A DNA stretch of 64,000 nt from Niveispirillum irakense DSM 11586 (lineage in GTDB: Bacteria; Pseudomonadota; Alphaproteobacteria; Azospirillales; Azospirillaceae): assembly GCF_000429645.1 (NCBI RefSeq), contig NZ_KE386934.1:558001-622000 (forward strand). The letters run 5' to 3'. The notes under the pieces were generated by a model that worked only from the letters and a program-made list of their open reading frames with translations, had not been told where the DNA came from and did no database searches. Each line of letters begins with the position of its first letter. Within the stretch, counting starts at the first letter, position 1. Positions 26,851 through 39,490 of the stretch are shown here, piece after piece. The translations under genes were made by a program, and so were the position numbers.

Positions 26851-27747
26851 ATGTCCAGCATGCCCCTTTCCGCCGCCCTGATCCCCCTGACCGACCGCGC
26901 CGTAATCGCCGTGGGGGGGGAAGATCGTGTCAGCTTCCTGCAAGGTCTGGTTACCAACGACGTTACCCAGGCCGGTCCCGACCGGGCGCTATGGTCAGCC
27001 CTGCTGACGGCCCAGGGCAAGTTCCTGCATGAATTTTTTATCATCGCTGATGGAGAGCATCTGCTGCTGGAGTGCGAATCCGGCCGGCGGGAGGATCTGC
27101 TGCGGCGGCTGCGCATGTTCAAGCTGCGGGCCAAGGTAGACCTTGCCGACCTGTCCGACCGGCTTGCCGTTTTCGCCCGACTGGACGAAGACACCGGCGC
27201 CGTGCCCGGCAGGCTGTGGCGGGAAGACGGCAATGGCATCGCCTATACCGATCCCCGCCATGCCGGTATCGGCACGCGGCTGATCCTGCCAACCGACCGG
27301 GCCGCCGGTGCCACTGGCGACAAGGCCGCCTGGGAACAGCGCCGGCTGACCCTGGGCCTGCCCGATGGCAGCCGCGATATGCTGGTGGAGAAATCCATCC
27401 TGCTGGAAAATGGATTCGATGAATTGCACGCCATCGCCTGGACCAAGGGCTGTTATGTCGGCCAAGAGCTGACGGCGCGGACCAAATATCGCGGTCTGGT
27501 GAAAAAGCGCCTGACCCCGGTCCGTCTTGCCGGCCCCCTGCCCGCCCCTGGCACGCCGGTCATGGCGGCGGAGCGCGATGTGGGGGAAATCCGCAGCGGT
27601 GCTGGTGATCTGGCCTTGGCCTTGATTCGTCTGGACGCGCTGAATGGGCCTGATCCGTTACAGGCCGGCGAAACACAAATCCATCCGACCCTGCCCGATT
27701 GGCTGGTTTTGCCCCAGACCGAAGGGTCTGCACCAACGAATGGATGA
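26851..27747 (+). CDS. ygfZ: Folate-binding protein YgfZ (Fe-S cluster maintenance)
   Basis: 298 residues from ATG at 26851 (26860 is an alternative). A GcvT-like fold; the signature KGCYVGQELTARTKYRGLVKKRL contains the family cysteine used with tetrahydrofolate in repair of Fe-S enzymes. N-terminal segments RVSFLQGLVTNDV and LTAQGKFLHEFFI are typical. It stands divergent from the O-antigen-ligase-like gene. Confidence 0.93.
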   Translation: MSSMPLSAALIPLTDRAVIAVGGEDRVSFLQGLVTNDVTQAGPDRALWSALLTAQGKFLHEFFIIADGEHLLLECESGRREDLLRRLRMFKLRAKVDLADLSDRLAVFARLDEDTGAVPGRLWREDGNGIAYTDPRHAGIGTRLILPTDRAAGATGDKAAWEQRRLTLGLPDGSRDMLVEKSILLENGFDELHAIAWTKGCYVGQELTARTKYRGLVKKRLTPVRLAGPLPAPGTPVMAAERDVGEIRSGAGDLALALIRLDALNGPDPLQAGETQIHPTLPDWLVLPQTEGSAPTNG

Positions 27748-27811
27748 ATCGCCCCCAAGAATTAGCTAGTCTCTGCCGGAACAACGCAATATCCGGGGAT
27801 CGGGGGCTGGA

Positions 27812-30487
27812 ATGAAGGAGCGGGTAACGGGATCGCGGCTGTCGTCGCTGCGCGGTCTCGCCGCTGCGACGGCGCTGGGGGGAACCGTGCTGGTCGGCGC
27901 CTTGGCCGCCGGTGCCACGTTCCAGCTTGCGCAATATTCCGTCCAGTCCGCCAATCTGGAAGCACCGGGGGAAACCCTGGCCAAAACCCGGCTGCTCACC
28001 GATATCCAGACCCGTCTGGGCCAGGGCGGCTTTCTGGGCGCACTGGCCCAGTTCGCGGAAACCGGCAGTGCGGAAGCCCGCGCCGAAATGCGCGCCAGCC
28101 TGGATGCCGCCGATCAGACATTGCGTGGCCTGCAGGGCAAGCGCCTGACACCGGCAGAGCTTGAACTGGCCGGCGATTTGCGCCGGCTGCTGGACATGGC
28201 CTCCCGCGCTGTGGAATCGGCCGCCACCGGCCCGGCCGGCCTGGGCCAGAACACCTCGCTGATCCTGCTGACCCGCCACGCCTCCCTGGCCGACCGGATC
28301 GACGCCCGCAGCCGCACGCAGCAGGCGGTGGAACTGGCACGGCTGGAAAGCCTGGCCCAGCGCGGCCTGTGGCTGGGCGTGGGGGCTGTCGCCGCCCTGG
28401 TGGTCACCCTGTTCGCCTTCCTGACATTGCTGGGCAGCCGCGTCATCCGCCCCTTGCGGGAACTGACAGCGGGGGTGGAGGCGGTGGCCCGCGGTGACTG
28501 GCGCAGCCCCATCTGGGGTACGGGCCGGGCAGATGAATTTGGTGATCTGGCGCGGGCGGTGGATGGTTTCCGCCGGCAAGCGCAGGAAATCCCGGATATT
28601 TCCGTCGCGACGGAGGATGGGCGCCTGCGCCTGAAATTCGAAGGGGATTATGCCGACCTGTTCGAGGCCCTGACCGCGCGGCTGCGCGGGGCCGGCGGCA
28701 CGCTCGCCGTGCTGGGGCAGGATGTTGGCCGCGTGGTGGGCGACACCAAGCAGCAACTGCATGAAACGCTGGGTCAGGTGAACCAGCTTTGCACCGCCGC
28801 CGTGCGCACGGTCAGCGAAAGCAACCGTGAAATCCGGCAGGCGACGGAAATGCTGGCCCATGCCGTGGCCCAGGTGAAGGCGTTTGACGCTGATGAACAG
28901 GGCGGCGGACTGGACGCTGTCATCGAAGCACTGCGCCACCATGCCGATATGCTGGCCGCCACCCTGTCGCGCACGGAAATGGCCGTCACCAAAACGCTGG
29001 AAAGCCTGACGACCACCGATGGCGACATGCGCGATGCCAGTGCGGAGGCGCGGGACGCCGCCCACAACCTGTCCGCCACCATGGCGGAAACCCAGCAGAG
29101 CCTGCTGGCAGCGGTGAAAATCCTGCGCGCATCCGGCGACCTGCTGGCCAATACCGCCGACCAGACGGGCAGCCGCCTGACCCGCGCCGCCGACGCCATG
29201 GAAGATGGCGAGAAAGCCATGGTCGCCGCCCTGGGCAGCGCCACATCCCGCCTGGATTCCGTGACCGAGCAGGCATCGGCCCGGCTGGAGGATGCCGGCA
29301 TGCAGGTGGCGCGCGCCGCCGAATTGCTGGATGACCGGTCCGCCGATATTGCCAGCCGCCTGGAAACGGCGCTGGAAAGCATGCATGACGCGCACGACAC
29401 TTTGCAGAAATCGGCCGAAGCGGCTGAAAGCAAGATGGAGCCGCTGGCCGATCAGTTCATCGCCATCAAGGACCATTTCAGCGGCTTGATGGAAGAGGTC
29501 GGCGACCGGGCGGACAGCATGTCCCGCGCCGTGGACGCCTTGCGCACCACGTCGAACGATCTGAAATCGGAGTTTGAGCGGCGGCGGGTGGAGCCAGGCC
29601 AGCATGAGGCCATTGCCGACCTGCTGACCCGGCTGCGCGGCAGCGCCACCCAGATCGCGTCCCGCGTGGGCGAGATCGGGGAGACGGCGCAACGGCTGGC
29701 CCAGTCCCTGACCGGTGGTGTGGATGATGCCACTGCCCGGCTGCGCGATGTGACCGGCGACCTGCGCCAGGAAACCCGTACCCTGTCCACCGAGGCGCAT
29801 CAGGCCGCCACCAGCCTGTCCCGCGCCGTGGGGCAGCAGGAACGGATGCTGACCGACCTGCAGAACCTGACCAAAGAGCTGGATGCCCAGCGCGACAAGG
29901 ATAATACGCCCCAGGCGCTGGTGGACCTGACCAGCGGCCTGCGCGCCGCCATTGATGCCGTGCATGCCCTGATCGCCAGCGCCGACAACCGGGAGAAGAC
30001 GGCGGTGGAAACCGCCGTTGGGCTGGTGGCGGACCTGCGCCAGCGGATTGAGGCAATCGAGGGCATGGCCGGCGGGCTGCATGCCGCCACGGATGCGCTG
30101 CATGCCTTGGCCGCCGCCGACAATGGCAGCCGCGACCGGGAGAATGCCGACCTTCTGTCCATCGCCGAAGCGCTGAAGACGCGGCTGGACAGTATCGACC
30201 GGCTGGGCGACCGGCTGGACGGCACGACGGACAGCGTGCGCGGCCTGCTGGAGGAAACCCGCCAGCGGGAACGCACCGATCTTTCCATCGTGTCGGAGCT
30301 GACCCAGAACCTGCGGGAGCGGGTGCTGCGCCTGGACGGGTTGTCGGTCGATCTGTCGCGGGCCATCGACATGCTGCGCTCCTCCTCCCGTCAGAACGAG
30401 ACGGCCAGCGCCAACGCCGCCCGCGACCTGGGATCGCGGCTGGCGCAGATCGCCGAACAGTTGAAAAGCGCCTCTGGCGGGCTGTGA
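27812..30487 (+). CDS. Membrane HAMP-domain protein with a very long coiled coil
   Basis: 891 residues. Transmembrane helix at about 15-40, a periplasmic helical sensor-like region to about 184, a second helix at 186-208, a HAMP domain at about 208-260 (RVIRPLRELTAGVEAVARGDW) and then about 620 residues of nearly continuous heptad-type helix rich in Ala, Leu, Asp and Arg. The layout copies a chemoreceptor but the conserved MCP signalling hairpin, CheR site and kinase domains are absent. It could be a structural or division-related coiled-coil protein or a degenerate receptor. Codon use is native. No partner gene is adjacent. Confidence 0.8.
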   Translation: MKERVTGSRLSSLRGLAAATALGGTVLVGALAAGATFQLAQYSVQSANLEAPGETLAKTRLLTDIQTRLGQGGFLGALAQFAETGSAEARAEMRASLDAADQTLRGLQGKRLTPAELELAGDLRRLLDMASRAVESAATGPAGLGQNTSLILLTRHASLADRIDARSRTQQAVELARLESLAQRGLWLGVGAVAALVVTLFAFLTLLGSRVIRPLRELTAGVEAVARGDWRSPIWGTGRADEFGDLARAVDGFRRQAQEIPDISVATEDGRLRLKFEGDYADLFEALTARLRGAGGTLAVLGQDVGRVVGDTKQQLHETLGQVNQLCTAAVRTVSESNREIRQATEMLAHAVAQVKAFDADEQGGGLDAVIEALRHHADMLAATLSRTEMAVTKTLESLTTTDGDMRDASAEARDAAHNLSATMAETQQSLLAAVKILRASGDLLANTADQTGSRLTRAADAMEDGEKAMVAALGSATSRLDSVTEQASARLEDAGMQVARAAELLDDRSADIASRLETALESMHDAHDTLQKSAEAAESKMEPLADQFIAIKDHFSGLMEEVGDRADSMSRAVDALRTTSNDLKSEFERRRVEPGQHEAIADLLTRLRGSATQIASRVGEIGETAQRLAQSLTGGVDDATARLRDVTGDLRQETRTLSTEAHQAATSLSRAVGQQERMLTDLQNLTKELDAQRDKDNTPQALVDLTSGLRAAIDAVHALIASADNREKTAVETAVGLVADLRQRIEAIEGMAGGLHAATDALHALAAADNGSRDRENADLLSIAEALKTRLDSIDRLGDRLDGTTDSVRGLLEETRQRERTDLSIVSELTQNLRERVLRLDGLSVDLSRAIDMLRSSSRQNETASANAARDLGSRLAQIAEQLKSASGGL

Positions 30488-30621
30488 CCGAAATGGGGTT
30501 TCCATTTCCGATAAAGGTCACAACACAAGTGTGAGCCGATCCCCTGTCAGCCTTGTTGTTAAGGGCATGGACGCAGGCGCAACCGCCTGATCCACCAGAC
30601 AACAGACAGAGGAATACGACC

Positions 30622-31119
30622 ATGCGTAAGCATATCATTGGCGCCGCTTCGGCCGTCGCTCTGCTTTGCACCGGTGCTGCCTATGCGCAGACCGCCACGA
30701 CCACAACGACCCCGAACGCGACCAGCACCGAAGCCACCCGTCCGGCAACCACGATGCGCGATGATGCCAATGGCGTTGTCGGCAACCGGGCTTCCGCCGA
30801 ATCCCTGATGGGCCGGACCGTGATCGGCGCCGATGGCAAGGATCTGGGTGAAGTCAAGGACGTGATCCTGGACGCCAATAGCGGTGAGGCCCGTCAGGTC
30901 GTGATCGCCAGCGGCGGTTTCCTGGGCATCGGCGAGAAGAACATCGCCGTTGATTTCAGCGACGCCCAGCTTCTGGCCGGCAAGGATCAGGTACAGGTGA
31001 ACAGCCTGACCCAGGCGCAGGTGGAGAAGCTGGATGGTTATGAATATGACCAGGATACTGTCTCGCTGAGCCGTGGCGGTGCCACCGCCCCGGCCACGCC
31101 GGGCGCTAGCGGCCAGTAA
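30622..31119 (+). CDS. Exported PRC-barrel domain protein
   Basis: 165 residues from ATG at 30622. Signal peptide ends at AAYAQ, followed by a Thr-rich linker and a PRC-barrel domain at about 55-125 (GRTVIGADGKDLGEVKDVILDANSGEARQVVIASGGFLGIGEKNIAVDF, read in parts). Exported PRC-barrel proteins are frequent in alphaproteobacteria, often stress-inducible; the ligand is unknown. A terminator follows at 31152. Confidence 0.88.
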   Translation: MRKHIIGAASAVALLCTGAAYAQTATTTTTPNATSTEATRPATTMRDDANGVVGNRASAESLMGRTVIGADGKDLGEVKDVILDANSGEARQVVIASGGFLGIGEKNIAVDFSDAQLLAGKDQVQVNSLTQAQVEKLDGYEYDQDTVSLSRGGATAPATPGASGQ

Positions 31120-31151
31120 TCCGGCCAAAGGTTCTAATCACAACCCATGGA

Positions 31152-31181
31152 AAGCCCCCGGTCGAAAGGCCGGGGGTTTTT
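31152..31181 (+). terminator. Rho-independent terminator after the PRC-barrel gene
   Basis: Stem CCCCCGG / CCGGGGG (31155-31161 with 31170-31176), loop of eight bases, then five T. Confidence 0.88.
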
Positions 31182-31206
31182 CATGTCCACTTTCATTTCT
31201 CATACC

Positions 31207-31358
31207 AATCTCCCTAGATCATGACCGATCCAGGGAGATTTCGCGTTCCCTCATGCGCCGGGCGCCCGCATCCGCGGGCTTGGCTTGCGCGCCACGTGGC
31301 GCGGGCCGGCAGTCGCCGGCCTCCAGCCTGCCTAAAGGTCAGCCTTTAGGCAGGCTGG
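31207..31358. repeat. Run of five inverted repeats between PRC-barrel gene and ppdK
   Basis: In order: 31207-31215 with 31232-31240 (AATCTCCCT / AGGGAGATT); 31264-31269 with 31274-31279; a continuous 16-base palindrome at 31288-31303 (core GCCACGTGGC); 31304-31310 with 31315-31321; and 31323-31338 with 31343-31358, a perfect 16-base stem with a four-base loop. No coding frame fits. It fills the gap between two convergent terminators. Function unknown. Confidence 0.7.
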
Positions 31359-31380
31359 TATAATTGCAAAATCGCGCATG

Positions 31381-31408
31381 AAAAAGGGCCGGATCGCTCC
31401 GGCCCCTT
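31381..31408 (-). terminator. Rho-independent terminator after ppdK
   Basis: On the minus strand: stem GGGCCGGA / TCCGGCCC with a four-base loop and then TTTTT, 26 bases beyond the ppdK stop. Confidence 0.88.
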
Positions 31409-31433
31409 CCCATACGTACAAGTGAACTCAGGC

Positions 31434-34115
<2,682 letters not shown>

Positions 34116-34323
34116 GGTCTTGGTCCCGTCGATTGTTCAATGGTTGGGATGTTTGGACTGGTGGTGATTTACGCTACGCAACATTGTGCAACGCTTTTGA
34201 GGGGGGTGTTGCACAGGGAAAACCGGCGGCAGGGTGCCGCAGGCATGGGGGTGCCCTGCCCGCGTTGGGGGCGGGGGGTGTGGTGGGGTGCGATAGGGGC
34301 ACCCGTGGTTCAGGCATCCTCTC

Positions 34324-34398
34324 ACCGTCATTCCCGCGAAGGCGGGAATCCAAAATCCGCGCTGTCGTATGGATTCCCGCCTTCGCGGGAATGACGGT
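34324..34398. repeat. Perfect 28-base inverted repeat (REP-type pair)
   Basis: Arms 34324-34351 and 34371-34398 are exact reverse complements over 28 bases, with a 19-base spacer. Each arm contains its own smaller palindrome (TTCCCGCGAAGGCGGGAA). This is the dispersed bacterial element built around GTCATTCCCGCGAAGGCGGG. It lies in the 490-base non-coding stretch 34116-34605 between glyS and ppdK; the rest of that stretch shows nothing I can name beyond the ppdK promoter expected near 34116-34200. Confidence 0.85.
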
Positions 34399-34605
34399 TA
34401 AAGGGCTGAAAGGTGAGAGAGTCGAAAAGGCCGCGCGCACGCGGCAGGCAGGGCAAGCCCCACCCCCGACCGCATCCTGTAACGCCGCTCCGGCCACTAC
34501 CTTTTTACCGCAATGCAGCAAAAAAGCCGTAATTCCACTAACTCCACCGCCGCGCCCCGACCGCGACAGGCGGCGGGGGGAGCGGCGGGGGAGCAACATG
34601 GCGGA

Positions 34606-36813
34606 TCAGCCCTCGATCTTGGAGAAATCGGCGATCAGCGCCAGGGTATCGCGGATCTGGCTCAACAAACGCAGGCGGTTGGCGCGCAGTTCCTTATCTT
34701 CCGCATTCACCGTCACCTTATCGAAGAAGGCGTCCAGCGGGGCACGCAAGGCGGCGAAGGCGGCCATGGCACCGGTGAAATCCTCTGCCTCCACCAGCGC
34801 CGTCGCCTGCTTGCCGGCAGCGATCAGCGCATCGGCCAGGGCCTTTTCCTCGGGCTGGTCCAGGCGGCTGGCATCGACCGGCTCACTATAGGATTTGCCG
34901 TCCTTCTTTTCCTCGATCCGCAGGATATTGCTGGCCCGCTTGGCGGCGGCCAGCAGATTAGCCCCATCCTCAGTAGCGACAAAAGCGGCCAGCGCATCAA
35001 CACGGGCCAGCAGGCGGACGAGATCATCTTCGCCACCCAGCGCCAGCACGGCGTCAATCAGATCGTGCCGGACACCCTTTTCCTTCAGGGAGACCTTCAG
35101 GCGGTCGAAGAAAAACGGCAAAAGGCTAGGAACGTTAACAGCAACCTGCTCCTCAAAATGCTTTAGGCCATCAGCGGCTGCCTCAAGGTCTTTTTCATCA
35201 TATAAATCGACCATGCGACCACGATTGGTTTTTAGATGATTTTCGATTTTAGAGTATTCAAGAGAATATGGGTTCTTATTCTTAAGAAGATTTTCAGAGG
35301 CAGCAAAAATAGCCGCCAACTTCACCCGCAGCCCGTTCTCCACGACCAACCGGATCACACCCAAAGCCGCACGGCGCAGGGCGAACGGGTCGCGGGAGCC
35401 GGTGGGCTTCTCGTCGATGCCGAAGAAGGCGACCAGCGTGTCGATCTTCTCGGCCAAAGCCACGGCCACCGACACCTTGTCGGTCGGCACCCGGTCGGAC
35501 GGGCCCAACGGCTTGTAATGGTCGGCGATGGCCTCGGCCACCGGGGCAGGCAGGCCTTCATGATAGGCCACATAGCGGCCCATGATGCCCTGCACTTCCG
35601 GGAATTCGCCCACCACGCCCGTGGTCAGGTCGGCCTTGGCCAGCCAGGCGGCGATTTCAGCCTGTTCAATTTCAGAGGCGCTGTACCCCAGCGCCTGGGC
35701 GATAGACTTGGACAGCGCGGCCATCCGCTCCACCCGCTGATGCAGCGTGCCCAGCTTGGCATGGAAGGTGATGTCCTTCAGGCCCGGCAACCGGTCTTCC
35801 AGCTTCACCTTCAAATCCTGGTCCCAGAAGAATTTCGCATCCGACAGGCGGGCGCGCAGCACGCGCTCATTGCCCGCCACCACGGCCTTGCCGCCATCGG
35901 CGGTGGTGCGGTTGGCGACGACAACGAAGCGCGGGGCCAGCTTGCCGTCTGTCGTTTCCAGCGCAAAATAACGCTGGTGCGTGCGCATGGAGGTGGTCAG
36001 CACCTCTGCCGGCACATCCATGAACTTGTCGTCGATGGCGCCGGTCAGCACCACCGGATATTCCACCAGCCCCGCCACCTCTTCCAGCAGGCCCGGATCA
36101 TCCTTCAGGCGGAAGCCCTCCGCCACGGCGGCCTTCTGCGCGCCGTCCAGGATCAGACGCTTGCGTGCCTCCCGATCCAGCACCACATGCGCGGCTTCCA
36201 GCTTGGCCTTATAATCGGCAAAACCGGTGACGCTGAACGCACCCGGTGACAGGAAACGGTGGCCCTGGGTTTCATTGCCATAGGCGATGGTCTTGGCACC
36301 CAGGTTCAGGCTGCCGGGCACCACGGCCCCATCAAACAACGCGATGATGGAGTGCAGCGGGCGGACCCAGCGGAAATCATTGGCGCCCCAGCGCATGCTT
36401 TTCGGCCAGGGCAGTTCGCGGATGGCGGCATCGATGATCGCCGGCAGGGCATCAACCGTGGCCCCACCCTTCTTCTCGATCACCGCGAAATAGAACACGC
36501 CTTTGCCGGTATCGCGCTGTTCGGCCTGATCAATACTGGCAAGGCCCGCCCCTTTCAGGAAGCCGGCCAGCGCCTGTTCGGGCGACCCGACGCGCGGGCC
36601 CTTCTTTTCCTCCCGCACATCGGCCTGGGCCGTGGGCACACCATCGACCACCAGGGCCAGACGGCGGGGGGTGGAATGGGCCTCTGCCTTGGTAAAGGCA
36701 ATGCCGGCAGCCGCCAGCTTGTCCGTCACCAGACGCTTGAAGTCATCCGCCGCCCGCACCTGCATGCGGGCCGGGATTTCTTCCATGAACAGTTCGATCA
36801 GCAGTTCGGCCAT
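34606..36813 (-). CDS. glyS: Glycine--tRNA ligase, beta subunit
   Basis: 735 residues, rather longer than the usual 690-700. The tetrameric GlyRS beta chain binds tRNA-Gly; N-terminus [17 protein letters not shown] and the segment [31 protein letters not shown] are diagnostic. An unusual patch at about residues 498-568 (35110-35320) is plainly AT-richer than the rest and encodes a Lys/Asn/Tyr-rich segment ([18 protein letters not shown]); a native-looking [20 protein letters not shown] follows. This looks like a local insertion or recombined piece. Frame is intact. Confidence 0.96.
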   Translation of the reverse strand: MAELLIELFMEEIPARMQVRAADDFKRLVTDKLAAAGIAFTKAEAHSTPRRLALVVDGVPTAQADVREEKKGPRVGSPEQALAGFLKGAGLASIDQAEQRDTGKGVFYFAVIEKKGGATVDALPAIIDAAIRELPWPKSMRWGANDFRWVRPLHSIIALFDGAVVPGSLNLGAKTIAYGNETQGHRFLSPGAFSVTGFADYKAKLEAAHVVLDREARKRLILDGAQKAAVAEGFRLKDDPGLLEEVAGLVEYPVVLTGAIDDKFMDVPAEVLTTSMRTHQRYFALETTDGKLAPRFVVVANRTTADGGKAVVAGNERVLRARLSDAKFFWDQDLKVKLEDRLPGLKDITFHAKLGTLHQRVERMAALSKSIAQALGYSASEIEQAEIAAWLAKADLTTGVVGEFPEVQGIMGRYVAYHEGLPAPVAEAIADHYKPLGPSDRVPTDKVSVAVALAEKIDTLVAFFGIDEKPTGSRDPFALRRAALGVIRLVVENGLRVKLAAIFAASENLLKNKNPYSLEYSKIENHLKTNRGRMVDLYDEKDLEAAADGLKHFEEQVAVNVPSLLPFFFDRLKVSLKEKGVRHDLIDAVLALGGEDDLVRLLARVDALAAFVATEDGANLLAAAKRASNILRIEEKKDGKSYSEPVDASRLDQPEEKALADALIAAGKQATALVEAEDFTGAMAAFAALRAPLDAFFDKVTVNAEDKELRANRLRLLSQIRDTLALIADFSKIEG

Positions 36814-36872
36814 GATTTCTTCAGTTCAAAAACGTCTGGTGAAAATTCGTTACGATTACAAAACAAGGCCGC

Positions 36873-37781
36873 TCAGGCAGCCTTGCCTTTACGGTAGCCA
36901 TCATCGATCCAGGCCAGACAGCAGGCCTGCGCCAATTCCCGTACCCGCAGGATATAATTCTGTCGTTCCACCACCGAAATGACCCCGCGCGCGTCCAGCA
37001 GGTTGAACAGGTGGCTGGCCTTGATGCACTGGTCATAAGCGGGCAGCGCCAGATTATGCGACAGCAGCCGGGCGCATTCCTTCTCCGCGTTCTGGAAATG
37101 CTGGAGCAGCATGTCCGTATCCGCGAATTCGAAATTATGGGCGGAATATTCCTGCTCGGCGCGGTGGAACACCTCGCCATATTTCACCGCCGGTACATCG
37201 CCCACCGGATCGTTGAATTGCAGGTCATAGACGTTTTCCACGCCCTGGATATACATGGCCAGACGTTCCAGCCCATAGGTCAGTTCCGAGGCGATGGGGG
37301 CGCATTCAATGCCGCCAACCTGCTGGAAATAGGTGAACTGCGTCACCTCCATCCCGTCGCACCAGACCTCCCAGCCCAGGCCCCAGGCGCCCAGCGTCGG
37401 GCTTTCCCAGTCATCTTCCACAAAGCGGATATCGTGCAGGGCGGGATCAATGCCCAGCGCCACCAGCGATTGCAGGTACAGATCCTGAATATTGGCCGGC
37501 GACGGCTTCATGATCACCTGGAACTGGTAATAATGCTGCAGCCGGTTGGGGTTTTCGCCATAGCGCCCATCCTTGGGACGGCGCGACGGCTGCACATAGG
37601 CGGCGTTCCAGGCATCCGGCCCCAAGGCCCGCAGCGTGGTGGCCGGGTGGAACGTGCCCGCCCCCACTTCCATGTCATAGGGCTGCAGAATGGTGCAGCC
37701 TTGCGCCGCCCAAAAATTCTGCAGCGTCAGGATGACGCCCTGGAAGGAGAGAGGCTTCTTGCCCGATGCGCTGGCGGCCAT
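36873..37781 (-). CDS. glyQ: Glycine--tRNA ligase, alpha subunit
   Basis: 302 residues from ATG at 37781. The catalytic subunit; conserved segments are [30 protein letters not shown] (opening), [48 protein letters not shown] and the C-terminal [22 protein letters not shown] end. glyS follows after 59 bases. The genes form one transcript. Confidence 0.97.
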   Translation of the reverse strand: MAASASGKKPLSFQGVILTLQNFWAAQGCTILQPYDMEVGAGTFHPATTLRALGPDAWNAAYVQPSRRPKDGRYGENPNRLQHYYQFQVIMKPSPANIQDLYLQSLVALGIDPALHDIRFVEDDWESPTLGAWGLGWEVWCDGMEVTQFTYFQQVGGIECAPIASELTYGLERLAMYIQGVENVYDLQFNDPVGDVPAVKYGEVFHRAEQEYSAHNFEFADTDMLLQHFQNAEKECARLLSHNLALPAYDQCIKASHLFNLLDARGVISVVERQNYILRVRELAQACCLAWIDDGYRKGKAA

Positions 37782-37940
37782 ATGTCCCGGACTTCTACGC
37801 TTAACGTTGCAGGTGGCAGGCACCTTAGTCGTGCGTCCAGGCCAAATCAAGGCGAGGTGCCGGTTAAGATATGTGCGGTGATTGCAGGGCTTGTGCCCGT
37901 TTGTTGCGCGGGCACCGCAACAGCGGCGATGGCACCGGTA

Positions 37941-38408
37941 TCAGCGCAGCAGCGCCATGGCATGGGCCGCCGCCTCTTCATCCAGAAGCGAGGTGGAGCA
38001 ACCCGTCGCCCCCTCCCCCATTGCCGGTTCGGACTGGCAGCGCACATTGCGCCAGGGGTCTGCCGGCGGGCCATCGGCAACATGGAACATGACCCCGCCG
38101 GGGAAGCTGGCAAGACGCGGGCGCAGGCCCTGTTCCGACAGGTCGGCCTGCGCCCCCAGATCCATCACCACGGCACTGCCGGCGACAATGGATTGCGCCG
38201 CCATCTGCCACATCAGATCGTGGCAGCGGGCAATGCGGGCCGCCAGCCAGACCGCATCACAATCAGATGTCAGGTCAGGCACGAACAAGCCCCCCATCCA
38301 TTCATCCAGGCACAGGCGCAGGCCCGGCAATTCCGCCACCAGTTTACGGATATAGGCGGCCTTGCCGGGCCCTTGCGGCCCCTGGATCAGATGGAGGTGC
38401 CGGTTCAT
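37941..38408 (-). CDS. P-loop-like small protein with altered Walker A
   Basis: 155 residues. The opening [19 protein letters not shown] reads as a Walker A loop (G10 to K16), but the Ser/Thr after the lysine is Ala17. A following [15 protein letters not shown] resembles the substrate/lid region of small AAA-type kinases (zeta-toxin/AAA_33-like). An aspartate in SAVVMDLG could be a Walker B. It overlaps argB by four bases and is probably co-transcribed after it. Family assignment is tentative; it may bind nucleotides poorly. Confidence 0.6.
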   Translation of the reverse strand: MNRHLHLIQGPQGPGKAAYIRKLVAELPGLRLCLDEWMGGLFVPDLTSDCDAVWLAARIARCHDLMWQMAAQSIVAGSAVVMDLGAQADLSEQGLRPRLASFPGGVMFHVADGPPADPWRNVRCQSEPAMGEGATGCSTSLLDEEAAAHAMALLR

Positions 38409-39319
38409 TTCTTCCCGATCAAGGTGCCGGCGCCACCTTCGGTGAAGATTTCCAGCAGGATGGCATGGGGCACGCGACCATCCAGGATGACCGCCCCTTC
38501 CACCCCGCCGATCACGGCGTCGATGCAGGTTTCCAGCTTCGGGATCATGCCGCCGAAGGCCGTGCCATCGGCAATGGCCCCCTTCGCGGCTTCCACCGTC
38601 AGGGAGGTGACCAGATTCTTGTCCTTGTCCAGGAATCCCGCCACATCGGTCAGCAGCAGCAGGCGCATCGCGCCCATGGCGGCGGCGATGGCACCGGCCG
38701 CCGTGTCGGCATTGATATTATAGGTCTGGCCATCCTCGCCGATGCCGATCGGGGCGATGACGGGGATGAAGCCGGCATTGCGCAGCTTGTGCAGGATTTC
38801 CGGGTTGATGCGGAACGGCTCCCCCACGAAGCCCAGATCCACCACCTTCTCGATATTGCTGTCCGGGTCACGCTTGGTGCGGGTGGCCTTGCGCGCCTCG
38901 ATCAGATCATCATCCTTGCCCGACAGGCCGATGGCATCGCCGCCGGCATCGTTGATCAGGGCGACGATCTCCTTATTGATGGAGCCAGACAGCACCATTT
39001 CGGCAATTTCCATCGTCTCCTTGTCGGTGACGCGCAGGCCGTCGATGAATTCCGACTTGATCTGCAGCCGGTCCAGCATATTGCCGATCTGCGGGCCGCC
39101 GCCATGGACGACGATCGGATAGGCCCCCACCTGCTTCAGCAGCACGATATCATTGGCGAAGCGGCGGGCCAGTTCCGGGTTGCCCATGGCATGGCCGCCA
39201 TACTTCACCACGACGATCTTACCGTCATAGTGCCGCATATAGGGCAACGCCTCCGACAGGGTTCTGGCCTTGGCAAGCCATTCCTCGCGGGTGGGGGTCG
39301 GGGCGGCGGGTGCGGTCAT
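38405..39319 (-). CDS. argB: Acetylglutamate kinase
   Basis: 304 residues from ATG at 39319. Phosphorylates N-acetyl-L-glutamate, second step of arginine synthesis. Amino-acid-kinase motifs: [61 protein letters not shown] and [14 protein letters not shown]. An upstream in-frame start (39379) gives a non-conserved extension. It opens a two-gene unit with the P-loop protein. Confidence 0.97.
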   Translation of the reverse strand: MTAPAAPTPTREEWLAKARTLSEALPYMRHYDGKIVVVKYGGHAMGNPELARRFANDIVLLKQVGAYPIVVHGGGPQIGNMLDRLQIKSEFIDGLRVTDKETMEIAEMVLSGSINKEIVALINDAGGDAIGLSGKDDDLIEARKATRTKRDPDSNIEKVVDLGFVGEPFRINPEILHKLRNAGFIPVIAPIGIGEDGQTYNINADTAAGAIAAAMGAMRLLLLTDVAGFLDKDKNLVTSLTVEAAKGAIADGTAFGGMIPKLETCIDAVIGGVEGAVILDGRVPHAILLEIFTEGGAGTLIGKK

Positions 39320-39490
39320 GGAGGCGGCTCCGAAAGAAGGTGGGGCATGATGCCGGGCAAACGGCGCAGTGTCTAACATCTGGTGGTGGCGATGGGCAAT
39401 GCGGGATTGTTCTTGTCACAAAAGTCCCGCTTGCATGGCCGTTCACCCTGTGTTCCGATCCTTGACGATAAATGTATCGGGGGGATGCAT

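Noticed and set aside
27560..30505. A 981-codon minus-strand frame opposite the coiled-coil gene
   Set aside because: Compositional shadow; the plus-strand frame has signal, membrane and HAMP features.
34712..38723. Long open frames on the plus strand opposite ppdK, glyS, glyQ and argB
   Set aside because: They are shadows created by the high GC content; their proteins are rich in His, Arg, Gly and Gln without motifs, and the minus-strand genes are certain.
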